This document shows positions 34,040-45,579 of a stretch of 51,302 nt of DNA, piece by piece (position 1 is the first letter of the stretch; every line of letters starts with the position of its first letter). Source of the DNA: JAGNLM01 sp964439835 (lineage in GTDB: Bacteria > Pseudomonadota > Gammaproteobacteria > JAABTG01); assembly GCA_964439835.1 (NCBI GenBank), contig CAYTPQ010000022.1, positions 1-51,302 on the forward strand, given 5' to 3'. A program made the position numbers and the translations under genes. The notes under the pieces are model-generated. The model had not been told where the DNA came from and ran no database searches. It saw only the letters and a program-made list of their open reading frames with translations.

Positions 34040-34813
34040 TTGATCCACGCCACGGCAGTCGTGGACCCGGGTGCCCGGCTGATGCCGGGCGTGAGCGTCG
34101 GGGCCTACAGCGTGATCGGCCCCGACGTCGAGGTCGGGGAGGGGACCTGGATTGGTCCGCACGTGGTGGTCAACGGCCCGACCCGGATCGGGCGCGAGAA
34201 CCAGATCTTCCAGTTCTCCTCGATCGGGGAGCGGCCGCAGGATAAGAAGTACGCGGGCGAGCGCACCTGGCTCGAGATCGGGGACCGCAACGTCATCCGC
34301 GAGTACTGCACGCTCAACCGGGGCACCGCACAGGACGCGGGTGTCACCCGGCTCGGCGACGACAACTGGATCATGGCCTACGTGCACATCGCGCACGACT
34401 GCCAGGTCGGCTCGGACACGGTGTTCGCCAACGGGGCCTCCCTCGCAGGCCACGTGCGGGTCGAGGACCACGCGATCCTCGGCGGCTTCGCCCTCATCTA
34501 CCAGTTCTGCCGCGTGGGGGCCTACAGCCTCTGCGCCTTTGGGAGCCACGTGCGCAAGGACGTGCCGCCCTACGTGGTCGTCGCCGGCCAGCCCGCCGAG
34601 CCCCACGGCCTCAACACCGAAGGCATGCGCCGGCGCAGGGTTTCCCCGGAGACCGTCGCGGCCCTGCGCCAGGCCTACAAGCTGCTGTACCGCGACGGAC
34701 TGACCCTGGAGGACGCCCGCGCCCGGCTCGCCGAGCTGGCGGCGGGCGACCCGGACGTCGCGCGCCTGCTCACGTTCCTGAACGGGGAGAGCCGGCACGG
34801 GATCGTCCGCTGA
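34040..34813 (+). CDS. lpxA: UDP-GlcNAc O-acyltransferase LpxA
   Basis: 257 residues from a TTG start at 34040; no ATG or GTG is available upstream of the essential IHATAVVDPGARL motif. Hexapeptide beta helix with active-site region YVHIAHDCQVG and GGFALIYQFCRVGAYS, C-terminal helical domain. First step of lipid A synthesis. The weak start with little ribosome site may keep its level low. Confidence 0.96.
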   Translation: MIHATAVVDPGARLMPGVSVGAYSVIGPDVEVGEGTWIGPHVVVNGPTRIGRENQIFQFSSIGERPQDKKYAGERTWLEIGDRNVIREYCTLNRGTAQDAGVTRLGDDNWIMAYVHIAHDCQVGSDTVFANGASLAGHVRVEDHAILGGFALIYQFCRVGAYSLCAFGSHVRKDVPPYVVVAGQPAEPHGLNTEGMRRRRVSPETVAALRQAYKLLYRDGLTLEDARARLAELAAGDPDVARLLTFLNGESRHGIVR

Positions 34814-34819
34814 GGGGCG

Positions 34820-36013
34820 GTGGACAGGCCGATATCCGAGAGGGTCGTCTCGGCGCCGACCGTTTTCGCTCGGACATCGCCCTTGCGACTGGCGGTTGTC
34901 GCGGGGGAGCTCTCGGGTGACCTGCTCGGCGCGGGCCTGGTACGTGCCCTCAGGGCGCGGGTGGCGGGGCTCGAGTGTGAGGGGATCTGCGGGCCGGGCC
35001 TCGAAGAGGCGGGTTGCTCGGGCCTCTACCCGATGGAGCGGCTCTCCGTGGTCGGCCTGGTCGAGGGGCTGCGCCGGGCACCCGAGCTGCTGCCGGCGCG
35101 GCGCCGGCTGGCCGAGCGCTGGCGCGCGAGACCGCCGGACGTCTTCGTCGGCGTCGACGCCCCCGACTTCAACCTGGGCCTGGAGCGGCGGCTGCGAGCC
35201 AGGGGGGTTCCGACCGTCCACTATGTGAGCCCTTCGGTCTGGGCCTGGCGCCGTTACCGCGTGCGCAAGGTCGCCCGGGCGGTTGGCCGGCTCCTGGTGC
35301 TGTTCCCGTTCGAAGCCGACTTCTACGACCGCCACGGCGTGCCGGTCCGCTACGTGGGTCACCCGGTCGCCGACCGCATCCCGATGGAGCCGGAGCCCTC
35401 TCGGGCCCGCCAGGCGCTCGGCCTTCCCGAGGGCGGGGAGTGGGTCGCGCTGCTCCCGGGGAGCCGGGTAGGCGAGGTCGCGCGGCTCGCCGGGCCACTG
35501 CTCGGCGCTGCCCAGTGGCTCCGCGCCCGGCGTCCGGGCCTGGGCTTCCTGGTGCCGGCGGCCAGCCCGGAGACCCGAGCGCTGATCGAGAAGGTGCTGC
35601 GCGGACGAGACCTGCCGTTGCGCCTCTTGGACGGCCAGAGTCGTACGGCGATGGCCGCCGCCGACGTGGTCCTCCTGGCCTCGGGCACGGCGACCCTGGA
35701 GGCCCTTCTGCTCAAGCGGCCGATGGTGGTGACCTACCGCCTGAGTCCGCTGACCTACGCCCTCGCGAGACGGCTGGTCCGGGTGCGGTACGTGGCGCTG
35801 CCGAACCTGCTGGCCGGGCGCGAGCTCGTGCCGGAGCTGCTGCAGGACCGGGCGACGCCCGAGGCGCTCGGGGCCGCGGTGCTCCGGTACCTGGAGACCC
35901 CCGGTACCGTCGCCGCCCTGCAGGACTCGTTCCGAGAGATCCACCGGACTCTGCGCCGGGGCGCGGACGAGCGGGCCGCCGAGGCGGTGCTGGAACTCCT
36001 GGGTCGCTCATGA
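34820..36013 (+). CDS. lpxB: Lipid-A-disaccharide synthase
   Basis: 397 residues. GT-B glycosyltransferase: VVAGELSGDLLGAGLVRALR, DVFVGVDAPDFNLGLERRLR, HYVSPSVWAWRRYRVRKVAR, GHPVADRIP, LLPGSRVGEV, and LLASGTATLEALLLKRPMVVTYRLSPLTYALA. Joins UDP-diacylglucosamine and lipid X. GTG start. Confidence 0.97.
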   Translation: MDRPISERVVSAPTVFARTSPLRLAVVAGELSGDLLGAGLVRALRARVAGLECEGICGPGLEEAGCSGLYPMERLSVVGLVEGLRRAPELLPARRRLAERWRARPPDVFVGVDAPDFNLGLERRLRARGVPTVHYVSPSVWAWRRYRVRKVARAVGRLLVLFPFEADFYDRHGVPVRYVGHPVADRIPMEPEPSRARQALGLPEGGEWVALLPGSRVGEVARLAGPLLGAAQWLRARRPGLGFLVPAASPETRALIEKVLRGRDLPLRLLDGQSRTAMAAADVVLLASGTATLEALLLKRPMVVTYRLSPLTYALARRLVRVRYVALPNLLAGRELVPELLQDRATPEALGAAVLRYLETPGTVAALQDSFREIHRTLRRGADERAAEAVLELLGRS

Positions 36014-36184
36014 ACCAACGAACGGTGCCCCCAGCTTTGACCGGGGATCATTCGAGTCTGCCCACCGCGGGGGTGTCACCTGCGACGGATGAAACGGCCA
36101 TGGGAGGCGCGCACCGCGCCGGTTCTTCGGGACGAGGGGGCCGCGGACGTCCGGCGTCCCCGCTTCGGCTGCGGAGGTAAGCGA

Positions 36185-36772
36185 ATGCAGCGGGCGGAGC
36201 TCGTGGCCGGCGTCGACGAGGTGGGGAGGGGACCTCTGGCCGGGCCCGTCGTCACCGCGGCGGTCATTCTCGACCCGGCGCGCCCGATCGCCGGCCTGCG
36301 GGACTCCAAGGCCCTGGCCCCGGCCCGGCGCGAGGCGCTGGCCGCCCTGATCCGCGAGCGGGCGCTGGCCTGGGCCCTCGGGCGGGCTGAGGTCGAGGAG
36401 ATCGACGCGCACAACATCCTGCAGGCGACGCTGCTCGCCATGGCACGCGCCGTCCTCGCGCTCCCGGTCGCTCCCGACCGGTTGCTGGTCGATGGCAACC
36501 AGTCCCCGCGGGTGCCCTGGCCGGTGGAGACCGTGGTCAAGGGCGACGCGCTCGTTCCCGCCATCAGCGCCGCCTCGATCCTGGCCAAGGTCGCCCGGGA
36601 CGCGGAGATGGTCGAGTTGGACGCCCGCTACCCGGGCTACGGCCTGGCCGGCCACAAGGGCTACCCCACCCGCGAGCACCTGGAGGCTCTGGCCCGGCTC
36701 GGTCCTTCGCCCATCCACCGCCGGTCGTTCGCGCCGGTGGCCAGGCTGGCGGAGGGGCACGCCGGCCTGTGA
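36185..36772 (+). CDS. rnhB: Ribonuclease HII
   Basis: 195 residues. Removes RNA from RNA-DNA hybrids. VAGVDEVGRGPLAGPVVTAAVIL (catalytic Asp-Glu), LRDSKALAPARREAL, VKGDALVPAISAASILAKVARD, YPGYGLAGHKGYPTREHLEAL. Start ATG 36185 with GGAGGT; it is 171 bases after lpxB, so it may have its own promoter. Confidence 0.96.
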   Translation: MQRAELVAGVDEVGRGPLAGPVVTAAVILDPARPIAGLRDSKALAPARREALAALIRERALAWALGRAEVEEIDAHNILQATLLAMARAVLALPVAPDRLLVDGNQSPRVPWPVETVVKGDALVPAISAASILAKVARDAEMVELDARYPGYGLAGHKGYPTREHLEALARLGPSPIHRRSFAPVARLAEGHAGL

Positions 36773-36868
36773 CAGACCGAGCAGCCCGTCGGACTTTCCT
36801 GGTGCATGCCAACGCCAGCCGCCACCGTGCGTTGTCTCACGGGAAGGACCCCTACCTGTTCGTCTGCG

Positions 36869-37765
36869 TCAGCGACGCCGCCGGTACGGGCTAGGCGCGC
36901 CGTCGGGCCGTTTCTTAAAGCGCTGGTAGGTCCACTGGTACTGCGTTGGGCAGCGCGCGACGCACGCCTCCACGCCGCGGTTGAGCGCCGTCGCCGCGAC
37001 CACCGGGTCGGCATCGGCGATGCCCGCCGGGGCGTCGAGCCAGTGCATGCGAAAGCCGCGCCCCCACGGCAGGCGCTCGACGAACACGTACAGCACTGCC
37101 GCGCCCGTCTTGCGCGCCAGCCGCGGCAGCAGCGTCATGGTCAGCGCCGGAAACCCGAAGAACGGTGCAAACACCGCGGCGCTGCCCTTCTCCTTGGGCT
37201 GCTGGTCCGGCAGCACGGCGATCGCCTCGCCGCGGCCGAGCGCCTGATAGAGCGCGCGGATGCCGCCCGCGTCGGTCGGCACCACCTGGCCCCGATCGCG
37301 ACCGCGCCCCCGCACCATTACTGACTCGAGCACCGGCTCGCGCGGCGGCCGGTACAGCACAGTGGTCGGTGTGGTGCGGGTCAGGAAGTGCACGCCCATC
37401 TCCCAGTTCCCCAGGTGCGGGGCGGCGAAGATCAGGCCCTTGCCGCGCGCGCGCAGCGTCCGGATGCGCTCCGCACCGTCCTGCGGGTCGACCTGCCGCA
37501 GCAGCTGCTCGGGAGCGCGCAGCCAGGCGCGCGGCGACTCGAGGACCGTGCGGGCGCTCTCGATCAGCGCGCGCCGCACGAAGCGGCGCCGTTCGCCTGC
37601 CGGCAGCTGCGGGAAGCACAGCGCCACGTTGGTGTCGGCGTTGGCGCGCTCGCGATTCGGCAGCAGGGCGGCGAGGCTGCCGACGCACCACCCCAGTCCC
37701 TGTGCGACGGGCAGCGGCAGCGCGGCGAGCAGCCGCAGGGCGAACAGGACTAGGGTGTCGCGCAC
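36869..37765 (-). CDS. LpxL/HtrB-type lipid A acyltransferase
   Basis: 298 residues from GTG at 37765. N-terminal membrane helix (TLVLFALRLLAALPLPVAQGLGWCVGSLAALL), then the HX4E acyltransferase motif in IFAAPHLGNWEMGVHFL, YRPPREPVLES, and ALGRGEAIAVLPDQQPKEKGSAAVFAPFFG. It adds a secondary acyl chain to lipid A (or a related lipid). It faces the lipid A operon, which fits. Start is uncertain. Confidence 0.88.
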   Translation of the reverse strand: MRDTLVLFALRLLAALPLPVAQGLGWCVGSLAALLPNRERANADTNVALCFPQLPAGERRRFVRRALIESARTVLESPRAWLRAPEQLLRQVDPQDGAERIRTLRARGKGLIFAAPHLGNWEMGVHFLTRTTPTTVLYRPPREPVLESVMVRGRGRDRGQVVPTDAGGIRALYQALGRGEAIAVLPDQQPKEKGSAAVFAPFFGFPALTMTLLPRLARKTGAAVLYVFVERLPWGRGFRMHWLDAPAGIADADPVVAATALNRGVEACVARCPTQYQWTYQRFKKRPDGAPSPYRRRR

Positions 37766-37939
37766 GATCCGGGTCCGGTGGCCTACGCATTCTAGTTCAG
37801 AGCTTCCTCGGGCTCTGAGGGTCGGAAGCGAGTCCCCGGCGCGGTTTCGCAGCACCGCACCAGGGACCGGCCCCCGCCTGGCGGGCGCCAGACGCTACCT
37901 GGTACCTTACGCGGGTCTGAACAGGTCCCGCCTGTCCTC

Positions 37940-37996
37940 CCGGCGCAAGCCGGAATCTAGCAGGATCAGCGACATGAACCCCGGCTTTCGCCGGGG
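37940..37996. repeat. REP-like double hairpin before dnaE
   Basis: CCGGCGCAAGCCGG (37940-37953) and CCCCGGCTTTCGCCGGGG (37979-37996) form two hairpins 25 bases apart. Such extragenic palindromes are common in gammaproteobacteria; this pair lies just before dnaE. Confidence 0.6.
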
Positions 37997-38024
37997 TGAC
38001 GACTGGTGCAGAGTCTTCCTGGTC

Positions 38025-41480
<3,456 letters not shown>

Positions 41481-41638
41481 GGCCCTGTTCGATCGCCCAG
41501 GCCCCACGCCGGCTTGGAACACGCCGCCGGCAACGCGTGGCCCCCCGCCCGCGGGACCGATTCGCACCCATCCAGCGTGAAATCCGTCGGGGCGCACCGA
41601 CCTGGGCCCCGGTCCGGACAGGCCCCGACTCGTATTGC

Positions 41639-41977
41639 CTACCGCCCGGTCGCGCGCAGGCGGGCGAGCGCCTCCTCGGGCGAAACGCCGGACCCCGACG
41701 CGGGGGGGTCGGCCGGTGGACAGGAGAAGATCAGCTCGTAGGTGGGCTGCGGAACGGTCGGGAACGACCGGTTGGTGCTCGTGAAGACCTGCAGAGACCC
41801 CCCGCGGGAGGCACAGAAGCCCGACCCCCGGCGCAACGCGGTCCGCTGGGCATCCATCACGGACTCCTCGTCCCAGGCGATGAGCCCGTAGAGCCCGTCA
41901 CCGAGCGGTGCGACCTTGAGCTCAGCGCATCCCGCCGTCAGCAGGGCAACCGTCGCAAGCGCGGCAAACGGGCGCAC
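41639..41977 (-). CDS. Small lipoprotein, unknown
   Basis: 112 residues from GTG with AGGAGG. Lipoprotein signal MRPFAALATVALLTAGCAE with lipobox LTAGC. The mature part has two more Cys (GFCASRGG, IFSCPP) that may form a disulfide, and reads EESVMDAQRTALRRGSGFCASRGGSLQVF, which recalls small YecR-like or DUF-type lipoproteins. Role unknown. Confidence 0.75.
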   Translation of the reverse strand: MRPFAALATVALLTAGCAELKVAPLGDGLYGLIAWDEESVMDAQRTALRRGSGFCASRGGSLQVFTSTNRSFPTVPQPTYELIFSCPPADPPASGSGVSPEEALARLRATGR

Positions 41978-42469
41978 GGGTTGTCGCCTCCTCGCAAGGG
42001 TCCCTCGTCAGGGTACCACGCGCGAAACCTGTCGCGGACCGCAGGGTCCCCATGAATCCACAGGTTCGACTGCCGGCGCCGCTTTGAGATCCCGACGGAT
42101 CGTGACGCCGACCACTGAGTCGGCTCCGGCGCTTCTGGGGGTCTGAGATGAGCAGCCGTGCGGTCGGCGATGAGGTGCGTGTGCACCCCGTGGAGTGACT
42201 CCTTCGGCCAACGGCCGCTTGGCAAGGCAAAGCTGACCGTGGACGGTCGTCGGGGAACACCCGCCTCGAGCATGGAGCGATTGGCCTAGGCAACCTGACC
42301 CCTGTCGGCAGCGCTTGCAACCGCGCGATATGGGGCCGATGGGGAACGGCTGGTCCCGAAGCAGACCCAGCGGCGAGTGCCTCACGGATAGCGCGTTAGT
42401 GTCGGCCCTCTTTACACAGGTTAGGTTGGTTATGCCGCACCAGCGTGCCCCGTCAATACCTTAGCGTTT
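41978..42469. other. Gene-free stretch, possible remnants
   Basis: No frame here is protein-like. It contains motif copy C near its right end. The sequence composition is mixed; a decayed gene is possible but I cannot name one. Confidence 0.4.
42400..42416 (-). promoter_or_regulatory. Motif copy C (TGTAAAG-N4-CCGACA)
   Basis: The minus strand reads TGTAAAGAGGGCCGACA. It lies 54 bp upstream of the sigma-54 promoter at 42470-42485, with its TTTACA half facing the promoter on the + strand. Confidence 0.6.
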
Positions 42470-42485
42470 TGGTATGTGACTTGCT
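42470..42485 (+). promoter_or_regulatory. Sigma-54 promoter
   Basis: TGGTATGTGACTTGCT has perfect GG-N10-GC spacing and matches TGG and TTGCT. The start site would be near 42496, about 120 bases before the gene at 42618. Confidence 0.6.
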
Positions 42486-42603
42486 TCATACTCTGCCATG
42501 CCCTGCCATCTGGCGGTGGCGAGGACCGAACGGAATGAAGTAGGGGCCAACAGTCGGGTCACTTCGATTGAGTTATCTCGCCTTTCATGGAGGGAAGTTG
42601 CTC

Positions 42604-42621
42604 ATGAGATCACTTCCATGA
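42604..42621 (+). CDS. Five-codon upstream ORF (MRSLP)
   Basis: ATG with GGAGGGA 9 bases upstream, five sense codons, and a stop overlapping the next ATG (ATGA). The main gene lacks its own ribosome site, so coupling through this mini-ORF is plausible. Confidence 0.35.
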   Translation: MRSLP

Positions 42622-43097
42622 CCGAGCAACGCGCACTCCACTTCACCAAGATTGGCTCCGCGCTACCCGGAGCGGCGTTCGAGGCGCTGGCCGCGCATCT
42701 GCGCGCGGCGCGCGCGCCGCTGTTCGCGCAGGTGTTCGGCAGCGACCGACGCGGCGACGCCGGCCGGCTGCTGGCGACGCTGCGCTTGCGCGGGTTTCAG
42801 GTGCAGTCCGGCGGCACGCCGTACTCGCTGCCCGAGGTCGGCGACGAGGTGCTGGTGGCGTTCTCGCACGGCCACCCGCCGGCCGCGGCCCTGCTGCTGC
42901 CCGCGGTGCAGTCGGCCCGCTTGGCCGCCCGCCGCCACGCCGGGGCCACGTCCCCGGCCTTCGGCGGCGGCGTGCGCGTGGCTGCCGGCGACGTCAACGG
43001 CGACTGGCAGCTGCTGCTCGTCACGCTGCGCCGCACCGGGCGGGCGCAGTCCGGCGGCGAACACGAGTTCGAGTACGACCTGGTGGCTGCCCGGTAG
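42618..43097 (+). CDS. Unknown protein
   Basis: 159 residues from the ATG at 42618. MTEQRALHFTKIGSALPGAAFEALAAHLRAARAPLFAQVFGSDRRGDAG, then GGVRVAAGDVNGDWQLLLVTLRRTGRAQSGGEHEFEYDLVAAR. No signal peptide or membrane helix. A longer in-frame form from 42498 would begin at the predicted transcript start and has less protein-like, lower-GC sequence. Apparently driven by the sigma-54 promoter upstream. No family recognised. Confidence 0.6.
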   Translation: MTEQRALHFTKIGSALPGAAFEALAAHLRAARAPLFAQVFGSDRRGDAGRLLATLRLRGFQVQSGGTPYSLPEVGDEVLVAFSHGHPPAAALLLPAVQSARLAARRHAGATSPAFGGGVRVAAGDVNGDWQLLLVTLRRTGRAQSGGEHEFEYDLVAAR

Positions 43098-43107
43098 GCA
43101 CGACGCG

Positions 43108-43255
43108 GGCCGGGGCAGCCCGGACGGCAGCCGTCCCTGCGACTGCGGAACTCCGGTGGCCGACGGGTACCCGGCGGTTCCCGACCCCTTGCGGACATTC
43201 CGGCACGCCGGCTGAACTGTCGAATATCTCGCTACCTCCGGGGTTGCCGGGAGGC
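43108..43255. repeat. Dispersed non-coding repeat, copy 1
   Basis: Aligns along its length with 47053-47195, for example CCCGGACGGCAG, CTGCGACTGCGGA, TCCCGACCCC and GCTGAACTGTCGAATATCTCG versus its counterpart. Lies directly after the preceding gene. Confidence 0.65.
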
Positions 43256-43379
43256 CAAGGGACGGGGAGAACCGACCCAGTGCGGGCCTCCGGAGTATTC
43301 CCGTAATGACCTCGCCCGCTGCGATGGCGCTGGCAAAGATTGCCAATGCGTGTCACTCTTTCTTCAGGAGGTTACGCAC

Positions 43380-43622
43380 ATGGCGACTATGAACGTCTCC
43401 CTTCCCGACCCCATGAAGGCGTGGGTCGAGGCCCAGGTCAAGACCGGGCACTACAGCAACGCCAGCGATTACGTCCGAGACCTGATCCGTCGCGATCAGG
43501 AGGATCGGGCCCAACGAGAGGCGTTGGTACAGGCCTTGACCGTGGGCGAGGCGAGCGGGATCTCGACGCGAGATCTGCAGAAGATCTGGAACGATGTGAA
43601 AGGCCGGCATCATCCCCGGTGA
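43380..43622 (+). CDS. parD: ParD-type antitoxin
   Basis: 80 residues, ribbon-helix-helix N-terminus MATMNVSLPDPMKAWVEAQVKTGHYSNASDYVRDLIRRDQE, typical of ParD/CC2985, then a toxin-binding tail. AGGAGG upstream. It neutralises ParE and represses the operon. Confidence 0.88.
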   Translation: MATMNVSLPDPMKAWVEAQVKTGHYSNASDYVRDLIRRDQEDRAQREALVQALTVGEASGISTRDLQKIWNDVKGRHHPR

Positions 43623-43903
43623 TTACGCTCTCCGAGGCCGCTGCCAGGGATATCGAGGACATCCTGGAGCAGTCGCTGGCGGACTTCGGCCAGCTTCAAG
43701 CTGAGAAGTACTACGAATCCCTGAAGTGCTGTCTGGAACTCCTAAGCGAGAATCCGGGCATGGGCACCAGCGCGGAGAACGTTCGGGCGGGCTACCGGCG
43801 CTTCCCGCACGAGAGCCACGTCGTTTTCTATCGAGCGTCTCCGCAGGGCATCCTAGTTGTCCGGGTTCTGCACAAGCGGATGGATCTGAGCCAGCACATC
43901 TAA
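43619..43903 (+). CDS. parE: ParE/RelE-family toxin
   Basis: 94 residues: VITLSEAAARDIEDILEQSLADFGQLQAEKYYESLKCCLELLSENPGMG, YRRFPHESHVVFYRASPQGILVVRVLHKRMDLSQHI. The RRFPHESHVVFYR..GILVVRVLHKRMD ending is typical of ParE, which targets DNA gyrase. GTG overlaps the antitoxin stop (GTGA). Confidence 0.88.
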   Translation: MITLSEAAARDIEDILEQSLADFGQLQAEKYYESLKCCLELLSENPGMGTSAENVRAGYRRFPHESHVVFYRASPQGILVVRVLHKRMDLSQHI

Positions 43904-44207
43904 CGTGTGCCCTCCCAGAGGGCCCACTTGCTGGCCGCGGTTGCTTGACCGACCCTGACCCGCAGATGTGGCTTGGCCGAGTTGTTGAACGCGTCGTCTA
44001 CTGTCTGAACGCAAGGGCAGTTGGTGGCCGACAGCTTCCGGTAGCAGCCGGCGCCTCCGATCGCGGGGTCCCGCCGGACCCTGTCGGCCAAGGTTACAGG
44101 TGCTCTCCGGTGCCGAGTCCTCTTCGGCACCGGCCCGCAGGATCCAAACGGCGGCTGGGTGCCAGCTTGTGCCATCACTGTGGGTCCAACGCCGAGGTAG
44201 GCGCCCT
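43904..44207. other. Gene-free stretch with strong hairpin
   Basis: No gene seen. A perfect 10-bp stem (CCGGTGCCGA at 44107-44116, TCGGCACCGG at 44124-44133) with a 7-base loop lies here. It may be a remnant of the missing start of the receiver gene or a structured RNA. Confidence 0.45.
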
Positions 44208-44540
44208 ATCGAGACGGCGCCCGACATGGAGGTGGTCGAGGAGGCCGCCTGCGGCGAGGAGGCCTGCCTGCGGGCACCGACCGTGCGCCCCGACGTCGTG
44301 GTCCTCGACCTCTCGATGCCGGGCATCGGCGGGCTGGAGGCGATCAGCCGGCTCGGCCGGGTGGCGCCCGAGGCCCGGGTCCTGGTGCTGACCGTGCACG
44401 AGGCCGAGCCCTTCCCGTCGCTGGCGCTTGAGCGTGGGGCGAGCGGCTACCTGACCAAGCGCTGCGCGCCCGAGGAGCTCCTCACCGCGGTGCGCGAGGT
44501 CGCCCGCGGCGCCAGCCGGCACGCGCGGCTCCGCGGCTAG
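44208..44540 (+). pseudogene. Response-regulator receiver fragment (NarL/UvrY-like)
   Basis: Homology begins near DMEVVEEAACGEEA and includes the phospho-acceptor Asp (RPDVVVLDLSMPGIGGLEAI), VLVLTVHEAEPFPSLALERGASGYLTKRCAPEELLTAVREVARG. The first beta strand with the acidic pair and the LuxR-type DNA-binding domain are missing. Probably a truncated UvrY/GacA-like gene. The end overlaps the Crp/Fnr gene by 4 bases. Confidence 0.75.
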
Positions 44541-45280
44541 TCCTCCGACCGCCCCCGTCGCATGCAGAGCGTGCACGGGCGCAGGGAGCGAAGCCGCGGC
44601 AGGTCGAGGATCTCCACCTCCGGCCCGTGCACGCGGATGAGCCCGCGCGCACTCAGGTGTCCCAGCACCCGGGACAGGGTCTCCGGGGTCACGCCGAGCA
44701 ACGAGGCGATGGTCGCCTTGCTCACCTCGAAGCGGACCTTGGCGGTCGGGCCCTCGCCGACCACGCGGGACAGCAGCCAGCGCACGACCCGCTCGCCGGC
44801 GGGCTCGACGGTCTGGGTTTCGAGCTCCCGCACCAGCAGGTGCAGACGCCGGCTGAGGCCTCCGAGCATGCGCAGCGCGAGCCCCGGGGAGCGGGCGAGG
44901 GCCTCGATGAGGGGTTCGCGGGGAAAGGCGAGCAGCCGACCCGCCTCGACCGCGATGGCAGACACCGGACTGGCGAGCTCGCAAAAGAGGAGCGCCTCGC
45001 CGAAGGTCTCGCCCGGGCCCACCAGGCCGACCACCTTCTCCTCCCCGGTGTTGGCCTGCACGACCAGCTTCACGAAGCCGCTCAGCACGCAGTAGCAGGC
45101 CAGGGGGTGGTCGCCCTGGGCGAGCACTCGCTCAGCGCGCTCGACCGAGCGGTAGTGGGCGAGGGTGGCGAGGGCCTGCAGCTCGCCTGCCGCGAGCCGG
45201 CTGAACAAGGGCACCTGGCCGAGCAGCCGCAGGGTGAGGGGATCGAGCCCCCCGACCACCGCCCCCTGCGCCGTCGCCAT
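44537..45280 (-). CDS. Crp/Fnr-family regulator
   Basis: 247 residues. Cyclic-nucleotide-binding-like domain (VLAQGDHPLACYCVLSGFVKLVVQANTGEEKVVGLVGPGETFGEALLF), dimer helix, and winged helix (SKATIASLLGVTPETLSRVLGHLSARGLIRVHG). It lacks the N-terminal Cys cluster of FNR, so it may be Dnr- or CRP-like. Ends with CTLCMRRGRSED, an unusual Cys pair. An FNR-type box lies 108 bp upstream. Confidence 0.9.
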   Translation of the reverse strand: MATAQGAVVGGLDPLTLRLLGQVPLFSRLAAGELQALATLAHYRSVERAERVLAQGDHPLACYCVLSGFVKLVVQANTGEEKVVGLVGPGETFGEALLFCELASPVSAIAVEAGRLLAFPREPLIEALARSPGLALRMLGGLSRRLHLLVRELETQTVEPAGERVVRWLLSRVVGEGPTAKVRFEVSKATIASLLGVTPETLSRVLGHLSARGLIRVHGPEVEILDLPRLRSLRPCTLCMRRGRSED

Positions 45281-45387
45281 GGCCTCGCCTCCCGACCGGA
45301 CTCGGTGTCCTGGCGTTCTCCCCAGGCTGCGCCCGGTCTGCGCTGTCGCACGCCGACGATCGCAACAGAGGGAACTCGCGCGGGACC

Positions 45388-45401
45388 TTGATACGCGTCA
45401 A
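45388..45401. promoter_or_regulatory. FNR/Dnr-type box
   Basis: TTGATACGCGTCAA, close to TTGAT-N4-ATCAA. It lies between the divergent Crp/Fnr gene and the exported cupin gene and could serve either. Confidence 0.7.
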
Positions 45402-45579
45402 GCGCCGCCCCCAGAGGACCTGCCCCCGACTAGCGTTGGATCAGAACCCTCTGCCTCCACGGAGAGGGTCGTCGACAGCTACGAAGAGGCTTGCGTGCTC
45501 CCGATGTCCTGCAGCGCCGCCGGTGCTGCCGGGACGGTGTGATTGCAGTCGACGGGCGTTACCCGCCCGAGGAGTCGCC

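Noticed and set aside
36010..36180. 56-codon frame overlapping the lpxB stop (MNQRTVPPALTG...)
   Set aside because: Only the ATGA overlap supports it; composition is low-complexity and rnhB has its own strong ribosome site.
37260..38024. Upstream extension of dnaE in the same open frame
   Set aside because: It is antisense to the acyltransferase gene and the family start FVHLRVHTEYSLVDG fits ATG 38025.
44082..44098. TGTCGGCCAAGGTTACA as a fifth copy of the 17-bp motif
   Set aside because: Two mismatches in the conserved TTTACA half and no sigma-54 promoter nearby.
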